NCBI RefSeq assembly: GCF_003591005.1
Contig: NZ_QYYD01000022.1
Span: 46,231 to 110,230 of the forward strand
Reading direction: 5' to 3'
Length of the DNA stretch: 64,000 nt
DNA from: Rhodopseudomonas palustris
GTDB lineage: Bacteria > Pseudomonadota > Alphaproteobacteria > Rhizobiales > Xanthobacteraceae
This document shows, in pieces, positions 51,208 to 61,161 of the stretch. The notes beneath the pieces were generated by a model. That model did no database searches. It was not told the origin of the DNA and saw only the letters and a list, made by a program, of their open reading frames with translations. Numbering within the stretch: the first letter of the stretch is position 1; every line of letters starts with the position of its first letter. The translations under genes and the position numbers were made by a program.

Positions 51208-51527
51208 GGCCGGGTGAACTGCGCTGGTTTTTCGGCATCGTTTGTTTTGCCGTCGGCGTCCCGGACTTCTTTGTTCAAGCTATCCGTTCCTTGCCAGCCG
51301 TTCGCGCTGTGCCGTAGCGTATCATCGATGATTGCGGGCGATTCGCGTTACTGCGCATTCGCATTGCAGGCCAATTGCTGACGAACGAGGATGTCCGCGG
51401 CAGGCACTTCTGCTGGGGACAACTCGGGCGTTCGTGATTGAAAGTCGCGCGCGTCGATCCGGAATTGGGCAATCCTGCAGCGCTTGGTGTACAACGCCGA
51501 CAACGGCGTGATGATGTGGAGTCGGAG

Positions 51528-52334
51528 ATGTCGCAGCCTGCAAAGGCCCAAGAGCCCTCGATGGAGGAGATTCTCGCGTCGATCCGCCGAATCATCGCGG
51601 ATGACGAAGCCAAGCCTGCGAACACGGTGAAGCCGGTCGCCGCTGTCGCTCCGAAGCCCGAGCCGCCGAAAGCGGCTCCTCCGCCGAGCAAGCCCGCGGC
51701 CATGACCCCACCACCAGCCCCCCCGCAAGTCGTTGCGCCGAAGCCGACTGCGCCGAAGCCCGTGCCCGCTCCGCCGCCGGCTGCCGAAAGCAATAGCCAA
51801 GATGATATCGACGCGCTGCTCGCCGGTCTCGATGCGGCAACCTCGGAAGAAGAGGTGCGCCCGCCGCGGCCGGACGGCGATGTGCTGGAATTGACCGACG
51901 AGATGGCTTTGCCCGAGCCTGAACCGGTTCCCGCGCCGACGCCGCTGCCGCACGCGCAATTCCACAAGCCGCTCGCCGACGATCTTGAATTCGCCGAAGC
52001 CGCGCCGAAGCCGCGTGCTCAGGAACAGCGCCCGCAGGATCAGCGCCAACCCGAACCTCGCACCCCCGAGCCTGTGAATCAGAACCTCTCGCCGCAGGCC
52101 GCATGGTCCGAGGAGCCACAGACCCCGATCATGTCGAACGCCACCATGTCGGCTGTCGAATCCGCCTTCAATTCGCTCGCCAACACCGTGCTCAGCAACA
52201 ATGCCCGCACGCTCGAGGATCTCGTCAAGGAGATGCTCCGGCCGATGCTGAAGTCCTGGCTCGACGACAATCTGCCGACCTTGGTCGAGCGGATTGTCCG
52301 CCGGGAAATCGAGCGGGTTTCGCGCGGCCGCTAG
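51528..52334 (+). CDS. popZ: Polar organizing protein PopZ (DUF2497)
   Basis: This is a 268-residue cytoplasmic scaffold that polymerises at cell poles and tethers the ParB-parS centromere. The N-terminal helix EPSMEEILASIRRIIADDE (residues 10-28) is the partner-binding region. The middle 150 residues are disordered, rich in Pro, Ala and acidic residues. The C-terminal helices (AVESAFNSLANTVLS; TLEDLVKEMLRPMLKSWLDDNLPTLVERIVRREIERVSRG in outline) drive oligomerisation. It is longer than Caulobacter PopZ (177), mainly in the Pro-rich spacer. The start at 51528 is set by GGAG 9 bases upstream and by the family N-terminus. It lies directly upstream of valS, as in many alphaproteobacteria. Confidence 0.9.
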   Translation: MSQPAKAQEPSMEEILASIRRIIADDEAKPANTVKPVAAVAPKPEPPKAAPPPSKPAAMTPPPAPPQVVAPKPTAPKPVPAPPPAAESNSQDDIDALLAGLDAATSEEEVRPPRPDGDVLELTDEMALPEPEPVPAPTPLPHAQFHKPLADDLEFAEAAPKPRAQEQRPQDQRQPEPRTPEPVNQNLSPQAAWSEEPQTPIMSNATMSAVESAFNSLANTVLSNNARTLEDLVKEMLRPMLKSWLDDNLPTLVERIVRREIERVSRGR

Positions 52335-52506
52335 GCGAGAGCGTCACTGTTGCGAAGATTGCCGGGGCCGCCCATCGGCCAGCCGGCGGCTTCGTCCTGT
52401 GCTGCGAGCCTGCGCGGTTGACCTGCGCCGTTGACTTGCGGCGCTCCGAAAGGTTTCTAGCCGCTACCAGACGCGTCCGCTGCCGGCACGCGCCAATTTT
52501 GATTGC

Positions 52507-55383
52507 ATGGCCATGATCGAGAAAACCTACCAGCCCGCCGACATCGAAGGCCGTATCGCGCGCGCCTGGGACGAAGCCGACGCCTTCAAGGCCGGGCGGC
52601 CCGACCGCCGCGATGCCGAACCGTATTCGATCGTGATCCCGCCGCCGAACGTCACCGGCTCGCTGCACATGGGCCACGCCCTCAATAACACGCTGCAGGA
52701 CATCCTGTGCCGGTTCGAGCGGATGCGAGGCCGCGACGTGCTGTGGCAGCCCGGCACGGACCACGCCGGCATCGCCACCCAGATGGTGGTCGAGCGCCAG
52801 CTGATGGAGCGGCAGGAGCCGGGTCGCCGCGATATGGGCCGCGCCAAGTTTCTCGAGCGCGTCTGGCAGTGGAAGGCCGAGAGCGGCGGCGTCATCGTCA
52901 ACCAGCTCAAGCGGCTGGGTGCGTCGTGCGACTGGTCGCGCGAGCGCTTCACCATGGACGAGGGGCTGTCGCGCGCCGTCGTCAAGGTGTTCGTCGAGCT
53001 GCACCGCCAGGGCCTGATCTACAAGGACAAGCGGCTGGTCAATTGGGACCCGAAGCTGCTGACTGCGATCTCCGATCTCGAAGTTCAGCAGATCGAAGTG
53101 AAGGGCAATCTCTGGCACCTGCGCTATCCGATCGAAGGCAAGACCTTCAATCCGGCCGATCCGTCGAGCTTCATCGTCGTCGCCACCACGCGGCCCGAGA
53201 CGATGCTGGGCGACACCGCGGTGGCGGTGAACCCGGAAGACGAGCGCTACACGCACCTGATCGGCAAGCACGTTATCCTGCCGCTGGTCGGCCGCCGGAT
53301 TCCGATCGTCGGCGACGAGTACTCCGATCCCGAGAAGGGCTCGGGCGCGGTGAAGATCACGCCGGCGCACGACTTCAACGACTTCGAGGTCGGCAAGCGT
53401 CACCATCTGCCGCAGATCAGCGTGCTCGACATCGAGGGCAATATCTCGATCGCCGACAACAGTGCGTATCTCGAAGGCCTCCCCGAAGGCGCGCATGAAT
53501 TCGCCGACGAGATGGAAGGCACCGACCGCTTCGCCGCGCGAAAAATCATCGTGCAGCGGCTCGACGATTTCGGCTTCCTGGAGAAGATCGAGCCCAACGT
53601 CCACATGGTGCCGCATGGCGACCGTTCGGGCGTGGTGATCGAGCCGTTCCTGACCGACCAATGGTACGTCGACGCCAAGACCATGGCGCAGCCGGCGATC
53701 GCCGCTGTGCGCTCGGGTGCGACGACGTTCGTGCCGAAGAATTGGGAGAAGACGTACTTCGAGTGGATGGAGAACATCCAGCCCTGGTGCATCTCGCGCC
53801 AGCTGTGGTGGGGCCATCAGATCCCGGCCTGGTACGGCCCGGACGGCAAGGTGTTCGTCGCCGAGACCGAGGAAGAGGCGGTCGGCAACGCGCTCGGCTA
53901 CTATGTCGAGCAGGAAGTGCTGACGCCCGAGCAGGCGCACGACATGGCCGAAGATCCGGCCAAGCGCGAGGGCTTCATCACCCGCGACGAGGACGTGCTC
54001 GACACCTGGTTCTCCTCCGCGCTGTGGCCGTTCTCAACGCTCGGCTGGCCGGACGAGGCGCCGGAGATCGCGCGCTACTACCCGACAAACGTGCTGGTCA
54101 CCGGCTTCGATATCATTTTCTTCTGGGTCGCCCGGATGATGATGATGGGCCTGCACTTCATGGACGACGTGCCGTTCCCGACCGTCTACATCCACGCCCT
54201 CGTCCGCGACGAGAAGGGCGCCAAGATGTCGAAGTCGAAGGGCAACGTCATCGATCCGCTCAATCTGATCGATCAGTACGGCGCCGACGCGCTGCGTTTC
54301 ACGCTGGCCGCGATGGCGGCGCAGGGCCGCGATATCAAGCTCGCCTCGAGCCGTGTCGAAGGCTATCGCAACTTCGCCACCAAGCTGTGGAACGCCTGCC
54401 GCTTCGCCGAGATGAACGGCTGCGCCGCGCCGGCCGGCTTCGACTACACCTCGGCCAAGGAGACGCTGAACCGCTGGATCGCGCACGAGACGGTGCGGGC
54501 GGTGCGCGAGGTGACAGAAGCGATCGAGACCTACCGGTTCAACGACGCCGCCGGCGCCGCCTATCGGTTCGTCTGGAACGTGTATTGCGACTGGTATCTC
54601 GAACTCGCCAAGCCTGTGCTGATGGGCGAGGAGAGTCCGGCCAAGGCCGAGACCCGCGCGATGGTGGCGTGGGCGCGCGACGAGATCCTCAAGCTGCTGC
54701 ATCCGTTCATGCCGTTCATCACCGAGGAGCTGTGGGCGGTGACGGCACCGCGCGACGGTCTGTTGGTGCTGGCGCCATGGCCGCGCAAGGCCGGCATCAG
54801 CGAGGAGCAGCTTGCGGTGATGACCGCCTCGGCGGCGAGCGATCCGATGGTCGCGCCGGCGCTGCTCAACATCCCGACCGAGCAGCCGGACTTCACCGAT
54901 GACGCAGCAGAAGCGGAGATCGGCTGGGTGGTCGATCTCGTCACCGCAATCCGCTCGGTGCGCGCCGAGATGAACATCGCGCCATCGACGCTGACGCCGC
55001 TGGTGCTCGCCGGCGTGCCCGCTGAGACTCAGCTCCGCGCCGAGCGCTGGAGCGACGTGATCAAGCGACTGGCGCGGGTCGGTGAGATCAGCTTCGCCGA
55101 TGCCGCGCCGCAGGGCGCTGTGCAGCTGCTGGTCCGCGGCGACGTCGCGGCGCTGCCGCTGAAGGGCGTGATCGACTTCGCGGTCGAACAGGCACGGCTC
55201 GAAAAGGAACTCGCCAAGGCCGAAGCCGACATCAAGCGCGCCGAGGCCAAGCTGGCGAACGAGAAGTTCGTCGCCAACGCCGCCGAGGAAGTGGTCGAGG
55301 AAGAACGCGAAAAACGCGAAGCCGCAATCGCCCGCAAGATGAAGATTCTGGAAGCGCTGCTGCGGATCAAGAACGCGTCGTAA
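52507..55383 (+). CDS. valS: Valyl-tRNA synthetase
   Basis: This 958-residue class I aminoacyl-tRNA synthetase charges tRNA-Val. The HIGH motif is H-M-G-H at 54-57 ([15 protein letters not shown]) and the KMSKS motif lies at 573-577 ([14 protein letters not shown]). The editing domain CP1 is present ([18 protein letters not shown], with the threonine-rich TTRPET motif). The C-terminus has the anticodon-binding domain and the ValS coiled coil ([31 protein letters not shown]). Length and order are complete. The start is ATG 52507 or 52513. Composite hairpins (55425-55525) follow the stop. Confidence 0.96.
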   Translation: MAMIEKTYQPADIEGRIARAWDEADAFKAGRPDRRDAEPYSIVIPPPNVTGSLHMGHALNNTLQDILCRFERMRGRDVLWQPGTDHAGIATQMVVERQLMERQEPGRRDMGRAKFLERVWQWKAESGGVIVNQLKRLGASCDWSRERFTMDEGLSRAVVKVFVELHRQGLIYKDKRLVNWDPKLLTAISDLEVQQIEVKGNLWHLRYPIEGKTFNPADPSSFIVVATTRPETMLGDTAVAVNPEDERYTHLIGKHVILPLVGRRIPIVGDEYSDPEKGSGAVKITPAHDFNDFEVGKRHHLPQISVLDIEGNISIADNSAYLEGLPEGAHEFADEMEGTDRFAARKIIVQRLDDFGFLEKIEPNVHMVPHGDRSGVVIEPFLTDQWYVDAKTMAQPAIAAVRSGATTFVPKNWEKTYFEWMENIQPWCISRQLWWGHQIPAWYGPDGKVFVAETEEEAVGNALGYYVEQEVLTPEQAHDMAEDPAKREGFITRDEDVLDTWFSSALWPFSTLGWPDEAPEIARYYPTNVLVTGFDIIFFWVARMMMMGLHFMDDVPFPTVYIHALVRDEKGAKMSKSKGNVIDPLNLIDQYGADALRFTLAAMAAQGRDIKLASSRVEGYRNFATKLWNACRFAEMNGCAAPAGFDYTSAKETLNRWIAHETVRAVREVTEAIETYRFNDAAGAAYRFVWNVYCDWYLELAKPVLMGEESPAKAETRAMVAWARDEILKLLHPFMPFITEELWAVTAPRDGLLVLAPWPRKAGISEEQLAVMTASAASDPMVAPALLNIPTEQPDFTDDAAEAEIGWVVDLVTAIRSVRAEMNIAPSTLTPLVLAGVPAETQLRAERWSDVIKRLARVGEISFADAAPQGAVQLLVRGDVAALPLKGVIDFAVEQARLEKELAKAEADIKRAEAKLANEKFVANAAEEVVEEEREKREAAIARKMKILEALLRIKNAS

Positions 55384-55424
55384 GCGCTGCTTCGCGTTTA
55401 TCGGGCCTCTCCCAACTAACAAAC

Positions 55425-55525
55425 GTCACCCTCCGCGAAAGCGGAGGGCTCAGTATTCCAGAGCGTCCCTTACTTAGCGGCGGCGCTCTGGAATACTGGG
55501 TCGCCCGGTCGAGCCGGGCGATGAC
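55425..55525. repeat. Composite three-hairpin repeat, left copy
   Basis: This 101-base unit starts GTCACCCTCCGCGAAAGCGGAGG and contains a long stem CAGTATTCCAGAGCG/CGCTCTGGAATACTG and the stem CGCCCGG-TCGAG-CCGGGCG before ending GATGAC. Its reverse complement recurs at 57901-58002. It follows valS and can fold into three hairpins in a row. Confidence 0.88.
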
Positions 55526-55550
55526 GGGCTTTTTTGAGGGCCAGCTTCGA

Positions 55551-56165
55551 TCAAATTGATCGCGGAAATGGCTTGCTCAAAAATCGTGAGCCCTTCAGCC
55601 CGAACCGCCACGGATAGTCCGCCGCCTTGGTGATGCCGATGCGCGGGCCGGTGACGATGTCAGGCTCTGCGAGACGGCGGTGGATCGCGAACGGCGGCGC
55701 GTCGAGCGGCAACGCGTTGGCGGTGAGCGTGATGCCGAGCGCCTGGGTGAGCTTGCCGGGGCCGGAGCAGAGCATTCGCGGATCCTCGAGCCCGCGCCGC
55801 GCCCGCATCGCGTCGAGACCGTGAGTCGGCTCCAGCGCGCGGATCAGCACGGCGCTGGCGGAGCCTTCGGCCTCGCAGACGAAATTCACGCACCAGTGGA
55901 TGCCGTAAGAGCGATAAACGTAAGCGTAGCCGGGCGGACCGAACATCACCGCGTTGCGCTCTGTCTGCCCGCCGAACGAATGGGCCGCCGGGTCGGTGTG
56001 GTGATAGGCCTCGACCTCGACGATCACCCCGCCAAGGCCGTCATAAAGCAGCGTCGCGCCGATCAGCTCCGGCGCGACCTCGTGGACGCTGCGGGCGAAG
56101 AAGCGCTTGGTCAGCAATTTGCCAAGACGGGCCGCGGCAACGGCGGGAAGGCGGGGACGAGCCAT
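55551..56165 (-). CDS. mpg: DNA-3-methyladenine glycosylase (AAG/MPG family)
   Basis: This 204-residue base-excision repair enzyme removes alkylated and deaminated purines from DNA. Family features: [77 protein letters not shown] (given in parts: [13 protein letters not shown] near residues 53-65, with catalytic Glu and the intercalating Tyr on [18 protein letters not shown]) and [14 protein letters not shown] as LCSGPGKL. The start at 56165 (MARPRLP) is chosen for similarity; ATG 56225 would add 20 residues. It diverges from lipA with 152 bases between. Confidence 0.92.
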   Translation of the reverse strand: MARPRLPAVAAARLGKLLTKRFFARSVHEVAPELIGATLLYDGLGGVIVEVEAYHHTDPAAHSFGGQTERNAVMFGPPGYAYVYRSYGIHWCVNFVCEAEGSASAVLIRALEPTHGLDAMRARRGLEDPRMLCSGPGKLTQALGITLTANALPLDAPPFAIHRRLAEPDIVTGPRIGITKAADYPWRFGLKGSRFLSKPFPRSI

Positions 56166-56317
56166 GATGCGGTTGTGCGAGGACGGGCAGGCGTCGGCAG
56201 CATCATCTGCCGCCAAATCGAGCATTATTCCAAGGGATAACCGCCTGCAAGCGCAGCGGGTTGCGGGACGTCGGCAGGGGCATTAGGTAGGGTCGACGCA
56301 TCCAATCCGGGGCCCGC

Positions 56318-57277
56318 ATGGTCGTTCTTGTCGATACCGTCTCCGCAACTCCCGTCCGTCCCCGGCATCCGGAGAAGGCGGCGCGGCCGGATGCGCTGTC
56401 GCCGAAGAAGCCGGACTGGATCCGCGTCCGCGCGCCGACCTCGCGCGGCTACGGCGAGACCAGGGGCATCGTCAAGGAGAACGGCCTCGTCACGGTGTGC
56501 GAGGAAGCCGGTTGCCCGAATATCGGCGAGTGCTGGGACAAGAAGCACGCCACCTTCATGATCATGGGGGATACCTGCACCCGGGCCTGCGCGTTCTGCA
56601 ACGTCAAGACCGGCATGCCCGGCGCGCTCGATGCCAACGAGCCGGCTTACGTCGCCGAGGCGACCCGTAAGCTTGGCCTGCAGCATCTCGTCATCACCTC
56701 GGTCGACCGCGATGACCTCGCCGATGGCGGCGCGGCGCATTTCGCCGCCACCATCCGCGCGGTGCGCGAGGCCTGTCCGACCACGACGATCGAGATCCTG
56801 ACGCCCGACTTCCTGCGCAAGGATGGCGCGCTCGAAGTCGTCGTCGCGGCCAAGCCCGACGTGTTCAACCACAATCTCGAAACCGTGCCGTCGCGCTATC
56901 TGTCGGTGCGGCCGGGCGCGCGCTACTTCCATTCGATCCGGTTGCTGCAGCGGGTCAAGGAACTCGACCCGACTATCTTCACCAAATCCGGCATCATGGT
57001 CGGGCTCGGTGAGGAACGCCACGAGGTGCTGCAGGTGATGGACGATCTGCGCTCGGCGGACGTCGATTTCCTGACCATCGGCCAGTATCTGCAGCCGACC
57101 CGCAAGCATCACGCGGTGATGCGCTTCGTCACGCCGGACGAGTTCGCCGGCTATCAGACGACCGCTTACGCCAAGGGCTTCCTGATGGTGTCGGCGACGC
57201 CGCTGACGCGCTCGTCGCATCACGCCGGCGAGGACTTTGCCAAGCTGAAGGCGGCCCGCGCCGCGCTCGCGCGCTGA
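56318..57277 (+). CDS. lipA: Lipoyl synthase
   Basis: This 319-residue radical SAM enzyme inserts two sulfurs into octanoyl groups bound to lipoyl domains of pyruvate and other 2-oxoacid dehydrogenases. The auxiliary 4Fe-4S cluster cysteines are Cys61, Cys66 and Cys72 ([12 protein letters not shown]). The radical SAM cluster cysteines are Cys87, Cys91 and Cys94 (CTRACAFC). The C-terminal RSS (298-300), whose Ser ligates the auxiliary cluster, is present. Length is typical. It is followed after 7 bases by the ratA/coq10 gene, with which it is probably co-transcribed. Confidence 0.96.
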   Translation: MVVLVDTVSATPVRPRHPEKAARPDALSPKKPDWIRVRAPTSRGYGETRGIVKENGLVTVCEEAGCPNIGECWDKKHATFMIMGDTCTRACAFCNVKTGMPGALDANEPAYVAEATRKLGLQHLVITSVDRDDLADGGAAHFAATIRAVREACPTTTIEILTPDFLRKDGALEVVVAAKPDVFNHNLETVPSRYLSVRPGARYFHSIRLLQRVKELDPTIFTKSGIMVGLGEERHEVLQVMDDLRSADVDFLTIGQYLQPTRKHHAVMRFVTPDEFAGYQTTAYAKGFLMVSATPLTRSSHHAGEDFAKLKAARAALAR

Positions 57278-57284
57278 GCTGGCC

Positions 57285-57758
57285 ATGCCGCAGTTTTCCA
57301 GCAAGCGCCGCGTGCCGCACAGCGCCCAGCAGATGTTCGACCTCGTCGCCGACGTCGAGCGCTATCCGCAATTCGTGCCGCTGTGTAAGGCGCTGAGGAT
57401 CCGCGAGCGCAACGTTCAGCCGGACGGCACCGAAGTGGTGATCGCCGACATGACGGTGTCGTTCAAGCTGGTGCAGGAGACCTTCACCAGCCGCGTCACG
57501 CTCGATCGCGCCAATCTGAAAATTCTGGTCGAGTATTTGAAGGGCCCGTTCTCCAACCTGGAGAACCGCTGGACCTTCGTGCCGAAGACCGAGCGCGCCT
57601 GCGAGGTCGGATTTTTCTTGTCTTACGAATTCAGGAGCCGGATGCTCGCGACCCTGATGGGTGCGATGTTCGACACCGCCTTCCACCGCTTCGCCGCCGC
57701 GTTTGAGACGCGGGCCGACCAAGTCTATGGCGGCGCGCCGAAGCTGTCGCGGGCGTAG
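57285..57758 (+). CDS. Coq10/RatA-like START-domain protein
   Basis: This 157-residue START/SRPBCC-fold protein has MPQFSSKRRVPHSAQQMFDLVADVERYPQFVPLCKALRIRER in outline (MFDLVADVERYPQFVPLC near residues 17-34), IADMTVSFKLVQETFTSRV, and a C-terminal helix (RMLATLMGAMFDTAFHRFAAAFETRADQVYG). This is the Coq10 pattern; it binds ubiquinone-like lipids and supports respiration in mitochondria and alphaproteobacteria. The E. coli homologue RatA has been described as a ribosome-association toxin. In the lipA context a quinone role is more plausible. GAGCTGG precedes the ATG at a usable distance. Confidence 0.88.
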   Translation: MPQFSSKRRVPHSAQQMFDLVADVERYPQFVPLCKALRIRERNVQPDGTEVVIADMTVSFKLVQETFTSRVTLDRANLKILVEYLKGPFSNLENRWTFVPKTERACEVGFFLSYEFRSRMLATLMGAMFDTAFHRFAAAFETRADQVYGGAPKLSRA

Positions 57759-57785
57759 CTAGTTTCTCACCGTCATCAGCTTCGC

Positions 57786-57863
57786 GTCATTGCGAGGAGC
57801 GAAGCGACGAAGCAATCCAGCTCAGTGCACGGCGCTGGATTGCTTCGCTTCGCTCGCAATGAC
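57786..57863. repeat. Dispersed palindromic repeat, copy after ratA/coq10
   Basis: This is a 78-base copy of the GTCATTGCGAG element (arms GAAGCAATCCAG/CTGGATTGCTTC, end CTCGCAATGAC) 27 bases after the ratA/coq10 stop. Confidence 0.88.
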
Positions 57864-57900
57864 GGTGAGGGTGTGTACTCGGTCATCCACACACGCTGCG

Positions 57901-58002
57901 GTCATCGCCCGGCTCGACCGGGCGACCCAGTATTCCAGAGCGGCTGCGGCTAAGTAACAAGCGCTCTGGGATACTGGGCCCTCCGCTTTCGCGGAGGGTG
58001 AC
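57901..58002. repeat. Composite three-hairpin repeat, right copy in reverse orientation
   Basis: This 102-base unit is the reverse complement of the element at 55425-55525 apart from a few changes in the central loop and one arm. Together the two bracket mpg, lipA and ratA/coq10. It also lies 72 bases beyond the stop of the nicotinamide-nucleotide amidase gene and could end that minus-strand transcript. Confidence 0.88.
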
Positions 58003-58074
58003 GTCTGTGGTGGGGCTGCGCAGTGCATCTGATTTAGCCGCAACGACCTCAAGTCGCGGCAACGAGCTTCGTCG

Positions 58075-58698
58075 CTAACTCTTCTTCGGCTTCACCGGCC
58101 GCTTCGGCGCGACGCGTTTGCCGGCGGCGGCGCGGCGGGGGGTGCGGGCGACGCGTTTGTGGACGCCGGTTGCCGGCGTGGGTTTCGGTTTCACCGGCGG
58201 CTTCGGGCCGCGGGCGAGCTCCAGCAGCATTCGCAACGCTTCGACCACCGAGCGCTGACGCACATTGCTGCGGCCGATCGCGCCGAACCGCTGTTCGCGG
58301 TGGATGATGCGGCCGTCACGGGCGGCGGCGCCGAAATGCACCAGGCCAACCGGCTTGCCCGGCACCGCGCCACCGGGGCCGGCGATGCCGGTGATCGACA
58401 CCGCGAGGTCGACGTCGGCCTTCTCCAGCGCGCCGACCGCCATCGCGATCGCGGTTTCCTTGCTGACTGCGCCGAACGTCGTCAGCGTCGCGGTCTCGAC
58501 GCCGAGCAGCTCGTGCTTGGCGGCATTGGAATAAGTGACGAAGCCGCGGTCGATGACGTCGGACGAGCCGGGGATGTCAGTGAGGGCGCCGGCGACCAGA
58601 CCGCCGGTGCAGGATTCAGCCGTCGCGATCATCAGCTTGCGCGAACGGCACAGGTCGAGCAACGCGCGGGCGAGGGTGCGAGCGTTGCTGCTGCTCAT
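58075..58698 (-). CDS. pncC: CinA C-terminal domain, nicotinamide-nucleotide amidase
   Basis: This 207-residue protein comprises the CinA C-terminal domain only. It deamidates nicotinamide mononucleotide to nicotinate mononucleotide in NAD recycling. Visible: MIATAESCTGGLVAGALTDIPGSSDVIDRGFVTYSNAAK in outline (AESCTGGLVAGALT near residues 25-38; catalytic Ser/Lys region), LLGV, GAVSKETAIAMA and the GIAGPGGAVPGKPVGLVHFG block. A 45-residue Lys/Arg/Pro-rich tail (PKPPVKPKPTPATGVHKRV..., ending KKS) is extra compared with E. coli PncC and could bind nucleic acid. It starts 1 base after the ispDF stop, so it is in the same operon. Confidence 0.9.
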   Translation of the reverse strand: MSSSNARTLARALLDLCRSRKLMIATAESCTGGLVAGALTDIPGSSDVIDRGFVTYSNAAKHELLGVETATLTTFGAVSKETAIAMAVGALEKADVDLAVSITGIAGPGGAVPGKPVGLVHFGAAARDGRIIHREQRFGAIGRSNVRQRSVVEALRMLLELARGPKPPVKPKPTPATGVHKRVARTPRRAAAGKRVAPKRPVKPKKS

Positions 58699-58699
58699 C

Positions 58700-59896
58700 T
58701 CAGCCGGCCAATCCGTCGGCGCCCCAGGGCAGCCGGATGGTGGCGCTGGCAGTGGCGGCGATGCCTTCCTCACGGCCGGTGAAGCCGAGCCGCTCGCTGG
58801 TGGTCGCCTTCACGGCGATCCTCGACACCGGCAGGCCGGTGATCTCGGCAATGCGCTGACGCATCGGATCGCGCAGCGGGCCGATCTTCGGCCGCTCGCA
58901 GATCATCGTGACTTCGAGATTGGCGATGCGGCCGCCGCGCGCAGCGACACGATCGACTGCGTATTTGAGGAATTTGTCCGAGGCCGCACCCTTCCATTGC
59001 GGATCGGTCGGCGGGAAGTGCGATCCGATGTCGCCGTCGGCCAGCGCGCCGAGGATCGCGTCGACCAGCGCGTGAAGCCCGACGTCGCCGTCGGAATGCG
59101 CCAGGAAGCCGCGATTGTGCGGCACCTTGAGTCCGCACAGCCAGACGTGGTCGCCGTCGCCGAAGGCATGGACGTCGTAGCCGGTGCCGGTGCGGATATC
59201 ACCGAGCAGCGCGGTGAGGCGGCTTTCTTCGCGGGCAAAATCGTCCGGCGTGGTCAGTTTCATGTTGGCAGCATCGCCCTCGAAAGTTGCAACCGTCAAT
59301 CCCGCCCATTCGGCGATCGCGGCATCGTCGGTGAAGTCATCGCGGCCGTCGCGCGCCGCACGGCGATGCGCGTCGAGAATGACGTCGTAGCGGAACGCCT
59401 GCGGCGTCTGGGCGATTCGCAGCGTGGCGCGGTCTGGCGTCGCCTCCACTTCGCCAGCAGCGTTGATCTGCTTGACCGTGTCGTTAATCGCCACCACCGG
59501 CAGTGCCGCGCCGGTCCGGCCGGCGGCGACGATCGCGCGGGAGATCAGCCCAGGCGTGACAAAGGGACGCGCCGCGTCGTGGATCAGGACGATGTCCGGC
59601 GCAAGCTCGGCCAGCGCCTCGAGCCCAGCGCGCACCGAGGCCTGCCGGGTGGCGCCACCGCCGACCGCGGGCTGGAAATTGAGGCCGGCGACCGCCTCGT
59701 TGAACAGCGCGGTATCATCCGGGTTGGTCACGGGCTGCACAGCAAAGATGTCTGGATGTGTGCAGAAAGGCTCCAAAGACCGCGCAATGACGGGGCGTCC
59801 GGCGAGCGTGCGGTATTGCTTGGGACCGCCAGCACCGGCACGCAGGCCTCGGCCGGCGGCGACGATGATGGCGGCGGTACGGGGAGATTTCGACAT
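58700..59896 (-). CDS. ispDF: Bifunctional IspD/IspF of the MEP isoprenoid pathway
   Basis: This is a 398-residue fusion. Residues 1-230 are IspD (CTP + methylerythritol phosphate to CDP-ME): [14 protein letters not shown] and [10 protein letters not shown] (CTP loop), HDAARPFV (106-113), and the DTVKQI and [10 protein letters not shown] regions. Residues 235-398 are IspF (CDP-ME phosphate to the cyclic diphosphate): GYDVHAF (239-245, zinc Asp/His), [19 protein letters not shown] and FPPTDP, then the [20 protein letters not shown] end. The start at 59896 ([10 protein letters not shown]) follows family N-termini. IspDF fusions are usual in alphaproteobacteria. pncC is the downstream operon partner. 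Confidence 0.95.
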   Translation of the reverse strand: MSKSPRTAAIIVAAGRGLRAGAGGPKQYRTLAGRPVIARSLEPFCTHPDIFAVQPVTNPDDTALFNEAVAGLNFQPAVGGGATRQASVRAGLEALAELAPDIVLIHDAARPFVTPGLISRAIVAAGRTGAALPVVAINDTVKQINAAGEVEATPDRATLRIAQTPQAFRYDVILDAHRRAARDGRDDFTDDAAIAEWAGLTVATFEGDAANMKLTTPDDFAREESRLTALLGDIRTGTGYDVHAFGDGDHVWLCGLKVPHNRGFLAHSDGDVGLHALVDAILGALADGDIGSHFPPTDPQWKGAASDKFLKYAVDRVAARGGRIANLEVTMICERPKIGPLRDPMRQRIAEITGLPVSRIAVKATTSERLGFTGREEGIAATASATIRLPWGADGLAG

Positions 59897-60051
59897 CGCT
59901 GTTGGGGTCAACTCGTGGTGGGCAGGGGGCGTCGTCGGCAAACGCGCAAGCCCATAACACGCCTCAGCTTCGATTCAGTATGCTTCTGCATAAGGCGAAT
60001 GGGGATCAATGCTGCAACGCACTTGCATGTCTGTTATAACTGGCTAAACTG

Positions 60052-60084
60052 TAGGCAATAGCCTATAATGCTCAAACATTGAGC
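60052..60084 (+). promoter_or_regulatory. Promoter -10 flanked by two operator-like palindromes (dusB-ntrBC)
   Basis: TATAAT (60064-60069) is overlapped upstream by TAGGC-AATA-GCCTA (60052-60065) and followed at once by GCTCAA-ACA-TTGAGC (60070-60084). The dusB ATG is at 60097. No good -35 lies 17 bases upstream, so an activator or another sigma factor may be needed. The palindromes look like repressor or activator sites, identity unknown. Confidence 0.45.
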
Positions 60085-60096
60085 TAGACCAGAGCA

Positions 60097-61161
60097 ATGA
60101 CGCCCTGGCGACCAAATGAGCAGCTTGTGACCCGCTCCACAGTAACAGGTTCGCCGCCTTTGAAAATCGGCAATATTGCGGTGGCCAATCGGGTGCTGCT
60201 GGCGCCGATGTCCGGGATTACCGACGCGCCTTTTCGCAAACAAGTCGCAGCGCTCGGTGCCGGACTGGTCGTCTCCGAGATGACTGCCAGCCAGGATCTG
60301 GTGAACGGCCGTGCGATGTCGATCCGCCGCTGTGACGCGATCGAGGGCGGGCCGCATGTCGTCCAGCTCGCCGGCTGCGCGCCGCAATGGATGGCGGAAG
60401 GTGCGCGGATCGCCGAAGCCGGCGGCGCCGATATCATCGACATCAACATGGGCTGCCCGGCGCGGCACGTCACTGGTGGCCAGTCGGGCTCGGCTCTGAT
60501 GCGTGATCTCGATCACGCCCTGACGCTGATCGACGCGACGATCGGCGCGGTGCGCGTGCCGGTGACGCTGAAGATGCGGCTCGGCTGGGACGACACTTCG
60601 CTCAACGCGCCGGAGCTGGCGCGGCGCGCGCAGGATGCCGGCGTGCAACTCGTGACGGTGCACGGCCGCACCCGCTGCCAGTTCTATAAGGGCGAAGCCG
60701 ATTGGGCCGCGGTCCGCGCGGTGCGTGAAGCAATCAGCATCCCGCTCGTCGTCAACGGCGATATCACCACCTATCAGGACGCCGTCACGGCGCTGGATCA
60801 GTCCGGCGCCGACGCGGTGATGATCGGCCGCGGCGCGCAGGGCCAGCCGTGGCTGCCCGGCCAGATCGGCCGCCGGCTCGAAGGCGGCGCTCCGGAAGCG
60901 GTACCGTCGCTCGCCGATCAGCTCGCTTACTTGCGCGAACTCTACGACGGCGTGCTCGGCCTCTACGGCGAACGCATCGGCCTGCGCCATGCGCGCAAAC
61001 ATCTCGGCTGGTCGCTCGACGTCGCCGCAGCCAGCAGCGGCGCGCCGGCCGACACGCTGAAACACTGGAGAACCGAAATCCTCACCGACACCAATCCGGC
61101 CCGTGTGCATCGCGCGCTCGCCGATGCTTACGACGACTTCGCCTGGAGAGCCGCAGCATGA
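60097..61161 (+). CDS. dusB: tRNA-dihydrouridine synthase DusB (NifR3)
   Basis: This 354-residue FMN enzyme reduces uridine to dihydrouridine in the D loop of tRNA. It has a TIM barrel with [14 protein letters not shown] (35-47, FMN contact), DIINMGCP-type [13 protein letters not shown] with catalytic Cys120, [28 protein letters not shown] and VVNGDITT and MIGRGAQG for the FMN phosphate. The C-terminal helical domain ([26 protein letters not shown]) recognises tRNA. The gene was named nifR3 in Rhodobacter because it precedes ntrBC, as here. The stop overlaps the ntrB start (ATGA). GTG 60127 is an alternative start. Confidence 0.94.
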   Translation: MTPWRPNEQLVTRSTVTGSPPLKIGNIAVANRVLLAPMSGITDAPFRKQVAALGAGLVVSEMTASQDLVNGRAMSIRRCDAIEGGPHVVQLAGCAPQWMAEGARIAEAGGADIIDINMGCPARHVTGGQSGSALMRDLDHALTLIDATIGAVRVPVTLKMRLGWDDTSLNAPELARRAQDAGVQLVTVHGRTRCQFYKGEADWAAVRAVREAISIPLVVNGDITTYQDAVTALDQSGADAVMIGRGAQGQPWLPGQIGRRLEGGAPEAVPSLADQLAYLRELYDGVLGLYGERIGLRHARKHLGWSLDVAAASSGAPADTLKHWRTEILTDTNPARVHRALADAYDDFAWRAAA

